From Tubiluchus corallicola (Eukaryota > Priapulida > Priapulimorpha > Priapulimorphida > Tubiluchidae), in assembly GCA_030141605.1 (NCBI GenBank), contig JAQGDQ010000571.1, positions 47,501 to 111,500 on the forward strand: 64,000 nucleotides of DNA. Direction: 5' to 3'. The notes beneath the pieces are model-generated. The model was given only the letters and a program-made list of their open reading frames with translations, was not told the origin of the DNA and made no database searches. This document shows, one piece after another, positions 12,701 through 27,000 of the stretch. Every line of letters begins with the position of its first letter. The first letter of the stretch is position 1. The position numbers and the translations under genes were made by a program.

Positions 12701-15700
12701 CATTCACTCTCTTTCCTGTAAGTATTCTTTTGTAATTTCTTAATAACTTTCTCAGGTTAGTATTTTATGATATTTAAGATCTGTGTAAAGTCTTTGTAAT
12801 ACAAAGACTGTGTAGAATGTTAACGCATTGTTTATCATTAGTGGCTCCATTTGTTACTTTGCACTGTTTCCACGTTATACGAAATGATTATGCCGTTGCC
12901 ATTATTTTATGGCATGGAGTGGCTGGTGTCACGTGGGGTGGGATGGTTTTTTTATATTATGATGTCTCGATAAAGCATTATTACAAAAAAATTGTCGAAT
13001 GTTAGAGACTTGTTAGAGACAGATGGAGCCACATCAGCCAAGACATAAATTTTTTACTTAAAGTTTGCACGTCTTTATAAATACGTTCGAGCAAAACACT
13101 CATGCGCATGCGTGCGCAGCTGTAGTATATTGTTGATACCTATTTATTTTGAAAAGCAGATGTTTGTCATTATTATATCACAGGTTGCGGAATACGTGAT
13201 TATACTAGAGGAAGATTTGGATGTTGCTCCCGATCTGTTCTGGTGAGTAGGAAACGTTTACAAGATTAGCCAACATTATTACTTAGCTTTCAACATGTTG
13301 AACGGTGTTTCTGTATTTACTTGATACGGAATTATACAGTCATTTGCAAAAGTTTAAGACCAAAGTGATTTTTTCATGAAAATTGACAAAACCATCGTTT
13401 AACACGGTTCCATCTAAAAACTATTCATTTATTCTTCCAAAAAAATATACTACAGCATAGTTTGTATGTTTTTATCCAAAAATAGTCACAGTCCTTGAAC
13501 ATTTTAGTACTTTGTATGGCCGCCAAAGTTGTCAATCACTGCTTTCATTCTAAGAGGCATACTGGAAATTAGGTTTTGGCAGTAGTCAGAAGTAATTTCT
13601 CTGATATCTCTTCGCAAGTCTTCAGCACTTGATGGCTGCCTGTCTGCCACCTTATCCTTCAGTATCTCCCAGAGATTCTCTATCGGATTGAGGTTCGGGC
13701 TGTTTCCAGGCCATTCAAGTACGGCGATGTTCTTCTCCCTGAGGAAATTGGTGGTCACCTTCGATCTGTGACAAGGATCTCTGTCTTGCATGAACACTGA
13801 ACAGTTGTGAATGCTCATATGCAATTCTAGTTTTTCCTGAAGCAGTTCGACATACCTAGGACCATTCATAGTGGTATTGGGTGGGAGGAAGTAGAGTCCA
13901 GCTGTCCCAGCATACATACATATATATATATATATGTATCTGATAGGAAATTATTCAATTAGATATCTTTTTTAATAATTGTTTATTAGTGATGAACGAT
14001 TAACACATTAATCAAATTAATCCGGATTGCAACCATGTATAAATCGATATAATATATCATCGATATAAATTCAATTAATCGAGTCCAGAATATATGCAAT
14101 TACACGCTAAGTAAAAGGCAGTGTTTTAGCACAAATAAACATGATCTTTGCGTTTTTTTCTTTGTTTTTCTCACCTTAAGCAATGCGCACAATTGCAGAT
14201 TACAATGTTGCAAACTTGGAGCTTGAAAATTCGTTTTCATTGTGACATGTAGAGTAGTTAATGAATGCGCACACCTGTAAAAGTAGTTTGCAGTTATGAA
14301 AATGACAAAGAGCGGCGCTAGCCATGAAGATGTTTATAGGCTCTATTTCAATGCAATCATTGATAAATGTATAAAATACTGAGAAAATTATTGCAAAAGA
14401 TTAGTCGAATAATTATTACAAAAACAATATCATTATCAAGTTACAAAATTTCAAAATTGCCCACCATTATGGTTTGCTAAACAGTTATTACTTAGTGTTT
14501 ACATATTTATCTGTTCGTTGGTTTAACGCTTAAAAAACTATGCATTAAAAATATGAATTTCTCTAAGAACTATGCACCTTTTAAGTGTTTGTATATTTTT
14601 TTGAGAAAGTTCATATATCTTAGTACTTCTTAGTACATATATGTGTATATGTATATCATTGTATATACAAGTAAGCAATATGGTGCATTGTAATACAAGT
14701 AAGTGGTGCATTGACAGATAATCACGTAATTCATATTCATAACTATTTAAAAAAAATTTCGCTCTTTAAGGCTCACTCAAAATCGTAATTACATATTATG
14801 TTTTCCTCTCTCAACTTTCAGGTTTATTGCTCTTATACCATTGCTATTATTACATCATTTACTTCATCCTTATTTACACTAAGTTATCTACAGAAGCATG
14901 CATAACTATAATCATTTTTTCATTGAAGGAAGGTGAGTGTGTTAATGACCGTATGGGTCGTACGCTCACCTTGCACTACTCAAATTATTTTATTTAAAGT
15001 TTATTAATGTGTTTGATATTGTATTTTTTGATGTGTGAAATAAAATTCATAGTTCATAGTTCAAAAAAAGTGTTAAACTCGCAAACTTCATGTACTGTTT
15101 TCAAGCCTATCATATTTCACTTTAGTTTATGATGAATATGATGATGTGATGATATTCTACTATGATGATAATTTTTAGCTATAAACATTAGTTTAAATTA
15201 TAGGAAAAAATTGAGATAAACTAAATGTACAACACTGAGCCTTGAAGTTTCAGCTAATCTCTCTGCTGCATTGAAACAACTAATGTAGTGCCCATTTGCA
15301 AATGATAAAAAAACAATTTTCATTACACGGAATTGTGCCCGAAGGACGGTATACATTGTCAGATAACTTTCAAGTGTTACAGTTAACTGTGTTCTTTGTT
15401 TTTCTTTCGCTACCTTGTATTATCTTTTCTTTCTTAGGACACGCACACACCTTTAGATCTCGTCTAATTGGCTTCATTCACGAAAGTGCAAAACTTTACC
15501 TGTCTGGCTTTCTGTTTTTGCCAATTAAGATCTAAGACTTTCTCTCTCGCATGTCCTCTCTGTTGTGTATACTTCCATGTTTGAGCTTCAGTAGTTTTTT
15601 TTTATGCTAGCAACTTCGTCTGCACTGATATTAACCAACAAAGCCTCGGTTGTCAGTAAAATGAAATGATTGTAATGAAACATGTAATTGTTGGATGAAT

Positions 15701-18003
15701 TTTGGTAAAAGTGGTTGACAAAAATTCAGGGTTCCCGCAGAATTTTAAAATAGATTTTCCTGACTTTTCCCTGACCAAGTATTGATTTTCCATGATCACG
15801 ATAAACAGAAATTGCCAGTATATATATTCAAACATTTTTGTGTATGGACATTCATACATATACTGATATAATGTATCGGCCAATCATTATTTTGGGAACA
15901 GAAATTAAAAATGGGAGCCTGCCATAGCAAAATTTTATTTGAACACGAATTGCTGAAAAATATGTTTGCAAGAATATGGGCTCACGGTGATTATTTTGCA
16001 ACTTTTTCCAATTTCCCTGACTTTTTGCCCCATTTTCATCATTTTCCCAGACGTTTTACTAAATTATCCTCTTCCCTGACTTTTCAATGGCTGTCCACGA
16101 TAGCCTGTATTTTCAAAGATTTTCCAGGATCTCCGAGAATTATTATGAATTGGTGCGATTGACGAGAAAAGTCATGTGTCGTTATCATTTACAGGTATTT
16201 TCATCAGACTCTACCTCTGCTGGAAGATGATTCATCAATTTACTGTATATCGGCTTGGAATGATCACGTGAGTCTTTTACTATGTCGTCGTCTAGTATAA
16301 GAGAGTTTTCACTACAATCACAGAACGATTTTTCGTGATCGTGGGAGCAGAACTGATGTCATCTTACCAGGACCGGACTTTCCTATAGGCTATTATAGGC
16401 TGCAGTTTCACCATATGAATATTTTTGTGGAGAAACAGAAGATGGTTATACTAGTTTATTTAAAGAATTTACGCTAAGTTTACTTCGTTACTGTCGCTGA
16501 AATATACAGGGATGAGCTGAGCATGATAAATTGCAAATCTTGTTGAGGGGCAAAGCCTTCTTGGAGCCAGCAATATAATTGCAATTTTGTGACCATAGCC
16601 TCTAAGTGGACTTAAGATATCAATTACCTTGTTTCATGCATAATTTTAAATACCTAACTATCAAGGATACAGATACATATGATCGTGAAGCTTGAAAAAA
16701 TTAACAAATTTTAGTTTGTGTATATTTTGTTGCCTATATTTCATAAATTATAAAATTAAACTTGGTTTTATTCAAATTACGCTTTGGTATTTCGGTTGTT
16801 TGCGTCTGGAGGCCTCAAAGCTTCACATTTGTCAGCAATGAAGATATGCTGCATTGCCGTAAAAGGTATGCTACAAATCGTACAGATTATCAAATAAACG
16901 ATATTTACGCTTTATTTGAACTATTTTAGCCAAAATTTTTCAGCGATTTTTAACATCTAGGAGATAAAAGGTAAGTTGGATAAATACCTCGAAAAAATGC
17001 TACTGAAAGTTTCGGCTACGATTTCGACGAAAACGAGGTTCAACCCCGAAAAATTTTCTCAACGAATTTACGCGATTTACAAAAATGGCACTACTGGTCT
17101 TCAAAAAACTTGGAATTGTGCGTATTCGCGGAAAATTCTCATCCCTGAATATAGTGTACTAAATACCCCCTTTACACTAAATGTAAGTTTCTGTTAAAGC
17201 CAAGTTATGCATCTGGCCTGTGTAGAAGCGGTCGTCTTTTACTGGTCCAGCCAGATTAATCCATGACGATGTAAACTTTATTTCATCATTATTTTTGAAT
17301 CTACTTCATGTATTTTGCGAATAAAGGTATCGTTTCTCTTACACATCATTCTGTTCTTTTGTGGATGGATGTCAGAAGAGTTGTAGTCTGCTTGGCCTCC
17401 GCATCTGCTGGTACCGAACCAACCCGAGTAGTTTTAGCCCTTGTCATAGAGGTTCCGCCTGCAAGTCAATATCATGAGTAGAAAATATTGAAGACGGGTA
17501 CAGGTGAGTTTGAGGATGCGCTGTCTGAGGGTGCCCATAATTTCATTCGTCTAGGGGTCCCGAAAGATCATATTCCTGGATCTTACAGTCACAGTGATCA
17601 TAGACCTGGAATCATATTTATACTGTAGAGTGCATTCTATAATGTGTTCTATAATCTCAAACTGATTGCAGACTTTTTATAGTCAGCATCGACAGTTTCT
17701 GCGCAATTTCAAGCTACATAGCATCAACACGTGTAACTTTAGTTCATAATTTTGCATTTTGTCTCATCTCATGATGTGTAAAGAGTTTAAATCATTTAAC
17801 TTGTTCAATTCAATTCAATTCATTTTTATTTTCTCAATAGCAGTTAAAATTTGACATACCAGGTAATTATTTTTACATTTCATTGCAACTGAGAAGGAGC
17901 AGCAAAAGACCTATTGGTGACTTGGTCAGCTGCCCCTTATTAAAAATACATCTTTACTTACAGGCTCATGACATTTTTAGGTGTTTGTATTTATATATAT
18001 ATA

Positions 18004-18034
<31 letters not shown>

Positions 18035-21000
18035 TATAATATAAATATAAATATATATATATATACAGGCACATTTACATATAAACATAATAGTATTAAA
18101 AATAGATTTGGTATTAAATTAGTACTAATTAGCAGAAATGTATATTTAATCTAGTCAAATTTTTAAAGGCAGAAAAATAGTAAGTGAGAAATTCTTGAGA
18201 ATTGAATACGAGGTTACATTGTGAATAATAATAATAGTTATACTATATGCATAAATTTATGGTAAAACAGATACAGTAATGTAAAGACGCAATGCAAAAA
18301 ATCAATAAATATATCTCATATCAAGTAAAAGCAAAAAACAAACTAAATTCTGCGAGGTAAGCAAAACTTAGCAAATAATTAAAGGATTATGTCAAGCTAA
18401 ACGCAATTCAACTCAAGGTAAAAAGAAATTGTCACAAGCAAAGCAAAAACGGAGTTCAACTTAAGCAAAAAATTATATCAGGCAAAAGCAACAAAAATAA
18501 ATGTTCAAACGTTTGTCCGTAGAGTCGTGGATTGTACCCAATTGTACCACACGTGATTTTGACTGTAACCGTAATAAACCACACGTGATTTTGACCGTAA
18601 CCGTAATAAACCACATTTGATTTTGACTGTAACCGTAATAAACCACACGTGATTTTGACTGTAACCGTAATAAACCACACGTGATTTTGACTGTAACCGT
18701 AATAAACCACACATGATTTTGACTGTAACCGTAATAAACCACACGTGATTTTGACCGTAACCGTAATAAACCACACGTGATTTTGACTGTAACCGTAATA
18801 AACCACACGTGATTTTGACTGTAACCGTAATAAACCACACGTGATTTTGACTGTAACCGTAATAAACCACACGTGATTTTGACTGTAACCGTAATAAACC
18901 ACACGTGATTTTGACCGTAACCGTAATAAACCACACGTGATTTTGACCGTAACCGTAATAAACCACACGTGATTTTGACCGTAACCGTAATAAACCACAC
19001 GTGATTTTGACTGTAACCGTAATAAACCACACGTGATTTTGACTGTAACCGTAATAAACCACACAAGATTTTGACTGTAACCGTAATAAACCACACGTGA
19101 TTTTGACCGTAACCGTAATGACGTCATTTGAGAATCAGAATTTTTACTGTAGCAGAAATTCTCCATTATTTTGTGGCTTCCACTAGGCTAGAAGCCATGA
19201 TTCGCATTTGACTGACGAAGTTTTATTCTTGAACTTTAAAGAGAGAACCGGGCCACCCATGTCACATCCTACCCAATTTTGAGGTACGGTAAAGAGTATA
19301 CATTTTAACTCTCATAATAATGTAAGACTTCCAATTTTCTGTTTTAAAATTGACTAAATTCCGTTTGTATTTGGTTAAGATGAACATTTACTAAGGACGC
19401 AAAGGGCTAAAAAGCCACTTAGTTTTGCCGGAAATTAACAAGTGAAGAAAATTCCGTCTCTAGTATGCATTAAATTTGGAGAAATTTTGAAATCAGATCA
19501 GTTCCGTTTTTCATAAGTATTTCCGTTTCAGTTGCCCATTTCTGTGAATTGCATCCGTTTCCCTCGATCGCGTAAAATCAGAGGCCCTAATAATGCTATT
19601 TTATTTCTGATAAGTTGTAGGCTAAAAACTTATTTTACGGTGGCGAGTGCAGCGATGACATCACAAACTAACATGATTTTCAACAGCACGAACATTCCAT
19701 GAGTGTGTTGCACGTGTTTGTGAAAGTGAAAAATGAAGTACAGTGCTACTGTGCTATTTACAGTATGGTAATATGTATAAACTCGTCTAATTTTAAGTTT
19801 AAGATTAAAATTTCAATTTAGTGGTGTGCTTACAAATGAACTGTCAAGTGTGTGTACTACATTATGACTGAACACATGCACTGTGAGGTACACCACCTGT
19901 TTTTTGTGCAACACGTTTCATATTCTATGGCAGGCACTATTCTCCATCCAACTAACGAATGGCGAAATGCTTGTAACAGTACCGCAATCATTATTATAAT
20001 TTCAGGGTTACGAACACTCGTGTGGAGATCCGACCCTCCTGTACAGGATTGAGGGGATGGCTGGCCTCGGCTGGATGCTCAAGCGTAGCCTGTATAAAGC
20101 CGAACTAGAACTGAACTGGCCTTCACCGGAGAAGGTAATTTTAGCACTTGCCACTCATTTAGTACATGTCTGGTGATTTTCAAGCATCAAATTGCCGAAG
20201 AAACTTAATCTGTAATAATTAACGGGATTTCATTATATGTGGGTATGATTTGGTACTTTTTTTACTGGCCCTGTACGTTTTTATAAAAGTGAAACTTAGT
20301 ACTTTTTTACAGGCCTGTATGTTTATGAAAAATAAAAGTAAGACAGACCTTTTATTATTGAAATTTGTTCAAGGAAACTTCCAGTATTGAGTGATAAAGA
20401 GATGAGAAATGGCCGCATGTTGTAGCAGGAGCTTAGAACATCAACTTGCCCTGTTTAAAGGAAGACAGGATGGTTTTTCATGTACTACCCCATTTTCAAG
20501 ACCGATAAAAAGTATACATTTTAACACAATTAATGCTGCAGAAGCGTTACTGATAATTAAATAATAGATTAAAATCTTAATTAACGGCGGGCGAGCCCGA
20601 CTATTGATGATATCACAAGCGAACATAATTTTCAACTGCAACTGCACGTGTTTGTGAAAATGAAAATTGAAGTACAGTGCTACTGTATGATATTCAGTGT
20701 GTTGTACTAAAACTCGGCAAGTTTTAAGATGAAAATTCAAATTTCAAATTTACTGTTCTACTGACGCATGAGCTGTCGAACGTGTGCCGTTCATCACCAC
20801 ATCTGAACTGAGAGGTACAGCACCTGTGTTTTGTGCGATGCATTTCCGAAATGCAGGCGCTAGTGCCCGTCTATAACTAGCGAATGACGAAATGCATGTA
20901 ACAGTGAAGAACTAGTGGCACGAACGTGAAATTGTGTTTGTATAGTAGTAATTTTTTTGCGTAAGTCATTTTTGAAAAAAAATAGTTTGTTTCCTTTCAA

Positions 21001-24000
21001 TATTTTAAAGAGTAGATTTTTCTGACCCACAGTTTAAGATTGGGTTCGGTTTTGTCGCATTTAATTTAAACTTTCTCATGTTACCTATAATGATATACAA
21101 AGCCTACAGGCATCATTTTATCAATTAAAAGGTATTCCATGTTGCTTGCCGTCCTTAATGTTTTGCATATTAATTGCATATGCCATCCTAAGCAAACAAG
21201 TGCGCAGGTGGGACTAGGAAAGTTTGTAGATTCCGTATATCATTATAGGTAATATGGGTAATCTTTAAAATCATGTGGTAAAGCTTGTCTAATCACTGAA
21301 TAAAAAATAAGGTGAAAGGATTTAATAGTTTACCATGAGTAGGGAGTGTAGTGTAATGTTTTGCATTATTCCCAAACAAGGTCATTTCTCGTTTACTCTA
21401 GAAAGTATAGTTACCCAAATTTCGCATAATTATTACTGCTTTTTATTTTTGCTAAAATATTTCTAGTTTACCTGGTTAAATTTGTACACAAATTAGATTC
21501 TCGGCCTACGGCATGTTAAAAATGGGTTTTCTTTTTCTGTCCACCCTGTATATCTTGTTACCATGGTGAATATAGTAACAATTTTTCTATGTAGTTATGG
21601 GATTGGGATATGTGGATGCGAACCAATGAAATACGTAAGGACAGAGAGTGTATAATCCCGGACGTATCCCGCACGTATCACTTCGGAGCCTCCGGAATCA
21701 ATATGAATAGTTATTTTCAAGTGAGTTAAATTTCTCTGTTTTGGCTTCATACAGTTCTAAAAAATGACTTCACACTTTCTAAATATTTCTTGTCCTTGTA
21801 TACGATTGTGTAAAGATTTGTTGCTTGTTGTACTGAGTACGCGATTGTAGTATTATGTGATCCATTTAATTGTCAGTCTACTAAGGTACTGAATTAGTCT
21901 ATGCTTTTACTCTAATTGTACAAAGTTTGTCAGAGATTGATTTTTGTTTCTAAATATTGTTTCCTTTTGCTTTTGTAGATATTCATTAATCAGATTAATT
22001 AGATTGTTAATTTCATGCTTTAATTCTGGTTCTAACTCTCTTATTCAAGGTTAAATAGAGAAAAATTATAACATTATAACACAGCTTTCTGTAAACCAAT
22101 AATCTTTATTCTGCTGTCAAAGAAGCCAAGTAGACTTTGATTTTGGTTTGACTAGTAGTCTGTAGAGTATAGGTGACCTTTCCATTTATGGTCTGTATGC
22201 ATGAATGTGATGTACCTTCCAATAGGAACTTTTCTGGTCATGTGATTACAGCTTTATTCTCTCAAACATACAAGTTTCAGTTGATCTAGAGACAGCATTG
22301 AGAAAGGATGCAAATTTTCTACTGTAAAATATCATATTGCTAACTTTATGATTGTTTGTTCAATTTTGTGATTGATGTGAACATTGTACACGTTTTACAA
22401 TAAAGTGATTGCAAATTTCTACAACATTATTGTATCACCTCGAACCATTATGTTATTCAACGCTTAAGACAAGCAGCAAAAATATATTATCAGAGTGGCA
22501 GATATATTTAGCTTCCTAGTGTCATTTCCAGTAGAAAAAAATGCAAAGATTTGCACACTGAATATAGTAATTAGAACATGTGAATCATTAATAATTGATT
22601 GATAATTAATTAATTCCTCGATTTCTCGTCACAATGTAGCACTTTCTATCAGTTCGTTTATTTGTTTGTTTGTTTCAGGATGTTTATTTTAAAAGACATT
22701 TTATAAACGCCGATCCTCACGTGCGATTAAAAGACATCGAGACGTTAACGAAGGAGAATTATGAATCTTATGTTCGAGAGCAGCTAAGGTGCGTATGAAT
22801 TGTTGATTAACTCCTTCAGGATTGTAAGCATTTCCTGCATTTTGCGTGGCTTCGTGAAAAACAGCTCTTCCTAAACTAAGCAGCGGTTACGTTATATTTG
22901 ATAATTTTTGTAGGTCTCTACTCCTCACACAATGGATTTTCATTGAAAATTATATATAAACTGCATTTGCTTACCTTAAGCAAATTAAAAATCGCTTTTT
23001 GACGATTAAAATGAAAAAAGCTATCAGTAATTTGCACTGTAACAATGTACAGTAACATTTGTGTGAAATCGGCTAATGCAGAAAATTTCGACTATCCAAA
23101 CACAACACTCTAATACGCTCAAGTCTGCTCTATTTTTAAGGAGAAATTTCTCTTAAAAGATGAAGAAAGACTTTAGTTTTAGAAGCCTCTTAAAAGACTA
23201 ATTTTTTCTTGGCTGATCAGTTGGTTTTTCCTGGAATAGCAGCAGAGCACTGCAGCTTGAGTTGTAGTAAACAGGCGATCAATAAATTAGTGTGTACGAT
23301 CACGCAAGTGTACACCAGACTAGGTTACTCAATAGACTGAGTAGGAGTGCCTGATGAGGGCATGTGTTTCTTAATTTTATCCAATTAAATCACTTGCACA
23401 TGTTTAAACAAATAACGTGATCAGATAGCCGAGATTCTCCTGAATAGAGCAGTACCTAATTTGTTTATCCTTTAGTTATGTCAGTGCTCTTACAGTAGCA
23501 TGAAAGTGATACCTCTTACAACACCTATTTTGAGTTTTGTGGTCCTGAAGGAGTTACGAATAGGTAACTTTAAATACAGGCTGTTTAAACTCTTGCTTGT
23601 CAGTGCAGCAGGCCTTACATATGTAGATTGGTTGGTTGGTTGGCATCCTGTCTCAAAAGACAATGGAGTGTGTGCCAAGAGAGTCAGTTATTGATCACAT
23701 TAATGGAGCTGCAGCGTCACCTGTGGCTGAGCAGTGCGATCCTTTAACGTCTCCAGGGCGCACGCCTGGGCAAGGTGTATGGAGATCCTGAGTTGCCCAG
23801 ACAACAGGAACCCCCTCTCTTCCTCGCTGGTGTAGTCCAAAGGAAAGCGGAGCGATACATTTGGCACCAGGTTGGCTGCAGGAGCTGCCGGAGTCAGTGA
23901 GCATGCTCCACAGATCCGCCTTCGGGGCTCCACTCCTGATTTGGAAGGTTTACTCCTCTACACATGGCCGTTGGGTCACTTGACCTCTGCCCTCTAGCTG

Positions 24001-27000
24001 TTGGCTGCTTGTGTAGCTACTCCACCTAGTGTCAAGACACAGTGTGGGCATCCTGCAAGCCTACAGCACCTGGTATTGCAGGATGTAACAATATTACATA
24101 ATAATATGTAACATATTACATATATGTTAATAATATGTTACATATTACATATGTAATAATATGTAATATATATATATATATATATACCACCGAAATACAA
24201 TATATGCAATTGTTACTAATATGGTTGTTATTTTTTACAGTCAAGCACAAACATTAGATCATAGCAAATCACCGTGTGAATCGGACTTCATTCCTCCTAC
24301 GAAGTTGGTGACGTACGTCATGTACATCAAGATGGAGAATTCCACAGATTTCACCGCGTGGTTACAAGTTGCTAAGGTAAACAATAATGGTGACTTATTG
24401 TCGTAACAGAGTTGAAAAATGTCTTTTAAATGATGAAAAATGGTGCAGCTTATCAAGCATTATGAATTATTACAGCTAGTTGTCAACTTATGCGTTACCT
24501 TACCTTAGACCTTAGTCCTTCCTGCGCATTGATGCACATTGGGCAGACAGCATTTTCCACTGAGTTCTATCGGCGGCTTCGTTCTCTACGTTTTCCCAAC
24601 GTATGTTGACAGCTCGAAGGTCTTCTTTGAAGGATCTGCGCCACGTTGTTTTTGGCCGACCTCTTTTTCGTTTCCCACCAGGTGGTTCCCACTGTACTGC
24701 TGTTTTGGCGTAACGACTTTCTGATAGACGGAGAATATGTCCAGCCAGTTTCATTCTTCTCTCTGTAACTATATCTTGTAACCGCAATGACTGCGCTCGT
24801 TGAAGAACTTCTACATTGGTGACATGGTCGCGGTAGGAGATTTTTAGTATCTTTCGAAGGCATTTTTGGTGGAAGACGTTCAGTTTCTTTGATAACTCCG
24901 CTGTGACTTTCCAGGTTTCGCTGGCATAGAGAGCCGTTGGCAGCACAATGGCGTTGTACAGACGAAGTTTGATTTTCATGTCAATTTTCTTGCTTGTCCA
25001 GATTTTTCCCATCTTCCTAAATACTGCTGTTGCTTTGCCGATTCTCCCCCTGATGTCATTTTCTGTACCTCCATTACAGGTCATCACACTGCCCAGATAT
25101 GAAAAACTGGTAACGTTCTTAACCATTTGGCCTCCCACTGTTATATGTACATCATTCTGTTGGTTTGTCCACACTTTCAAAACTTTGGTCTTTTCTTGAC
25201 TAATTCTCAATCCAATTTTTCCCGCTACTTCTTCCATACTTGTGGTCAGTTGTTGCAGGCTTTCTTTTGATGTTTCCAGAAGAGCTATATCGTCAGCAAA
25301 GTCCAGATCTGCCAATCGTTGTTGTTGTTTCCATTGCATTCCTAGATCTTTACCATCAACCGCCTTCTTCATGATGAAATCAATCGTCAGTAGGAACAGG
25401 AATGGCGACATAATGCAACCCTGCTTAACTCCAGTTTCGATGGTGAAATACTCGGTGTTTCCCTCTTGTGTTCTTATACAACAGCCGCTGTTTTGGTAAA
25501 AGTTCTGGATGGTTGAAATGAATTTCTGTGGGATACCATACAGAGAAGCAATTTTCCATAGAGACTGCCTGTGAACAGAGTCAAAAGCCTTCTTGAAATC
25601 AATAAAATTGATTAATAAGGGCTGTTGGAATTCCATACATTGCTCAATGATGTTTCTGAGAGTGAATATCTGTTCACAGCATGATCTTCCTTTTCTAAAT
25701 CCAGCTTGTTGTTCTCTTAGTCTTATATCAACAGCATCCCTCAACCGATCTAGCAGACTTATGCGTTAGGCGTGACCATTTGAGTTTTTTTAGTTCAAAT
25801 TTGATTCAAACGTCACCGCTTCAACCTTAATCATTAAAACGTTTGAAACATCACACAGTCAGCACAGTTTAGCTGCAATTTCTGTGCAGAATTTTTAAAG
25901 AAATTAGTGTTTTTACTGCAGAATAAATCAAGTAGTATTATGCAGGATATTTGTGAGACTGCATTTTATTAATGATTCGAAAATTTATTTGAAAGTCTTC
26001 AAAATTCAATTCGGATTAAAAAATGCCGAAACTCAGTTCGAGTCGATTCGAGTGCAAAATTTACAAGTTCGACTCTATTCGAATTCGCTGTCTGGTAGAG
26101 ACAACGTAGGTATTGTTATTATTGAAATTCTGGTAGGACCTACGTAGCTGATGACCGGTCGACTTTACGATCGCAACCACAACTTGGAACTGTCGTTACC
26201 TTCCGTTTTTAAGCTAATTAGTTGAAATCACTAAACTGGTCTAGAATGATTTTGTTTGCGGCAGCCGTGCGGTGATCAAAACTTTGCAGTTGAGCAAACG
26301 TTTGTTTTGGGAAAAAAGTCAAGTTTTTGCTTAAGTGGGTGTTGGTTGTTATTTTAATTTTAAGAATTTGTTTTCCCATCACTAATCCTCATTGCAGCGT
26401 TGTTATTGGTCAGTGCTGCACTGCATTACCAGTTCCTCGAACATTCGATTGTGCATTTCAGTGTTTTCACGTTTGGGATTTGGACGTCAGGGGGCAGCAC
26501 AATAGTATGTGGCGTTTGTACATGCACGGCAACCCGCTGTACGTGATTGGTGTTCCCTCATCACCTTATTCGTAAGTATTTGCTGCTTGTTTTAACTGCG
26601 TAACTTTACTGATGCAGGGTGGGTGGTTTACTGATGCGGGGTGGGTGGTTGATGCAAAAGTGCTACTTTTTCTTAATGACCTCCACCACTGGCTTCCCAA
26701 AAGCCAAATTGGCTTCTAATTTTCCTAAATGCTAATGCCAGATTAGTTTTACCCCAATGGTATTGCTTTTTTGCAACTATTTAGGTGTATAGCTGATGCT
26801 CTGTTTTAATTATATGTGTGCTTGCAAACCAAATTGTCCGCAAGTAGGCATAGTTAAAACTACAATGCTTCAAAATGTGGGTCAAAAATCAACAAATGCT
26901 AAATATATTGGACATTTATGTTCTAGGATCAAAACATCAGGAAATTGTTGAGAAAATACTAAAATTTTAATTGTATAACTTCTTGCTCCCATTTCTCTGC

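Noticed and set aside
15726-16142. Possible MITE with TTTTCCCTGACTTTTC-type internal repeats
   Set aside because: The ends (AGGGTTCCCGCAGAATTT and CTCCGAGAATTATT) pair poorly, and no second copy is seen in the window.
18456-19166. Antisense frames of 185-236 codons ([16 protein letters not shown]...)
   Set aside because: They are the 32-bp minisatellite; 96 nt (3 units) gives the 32-residue protein period.
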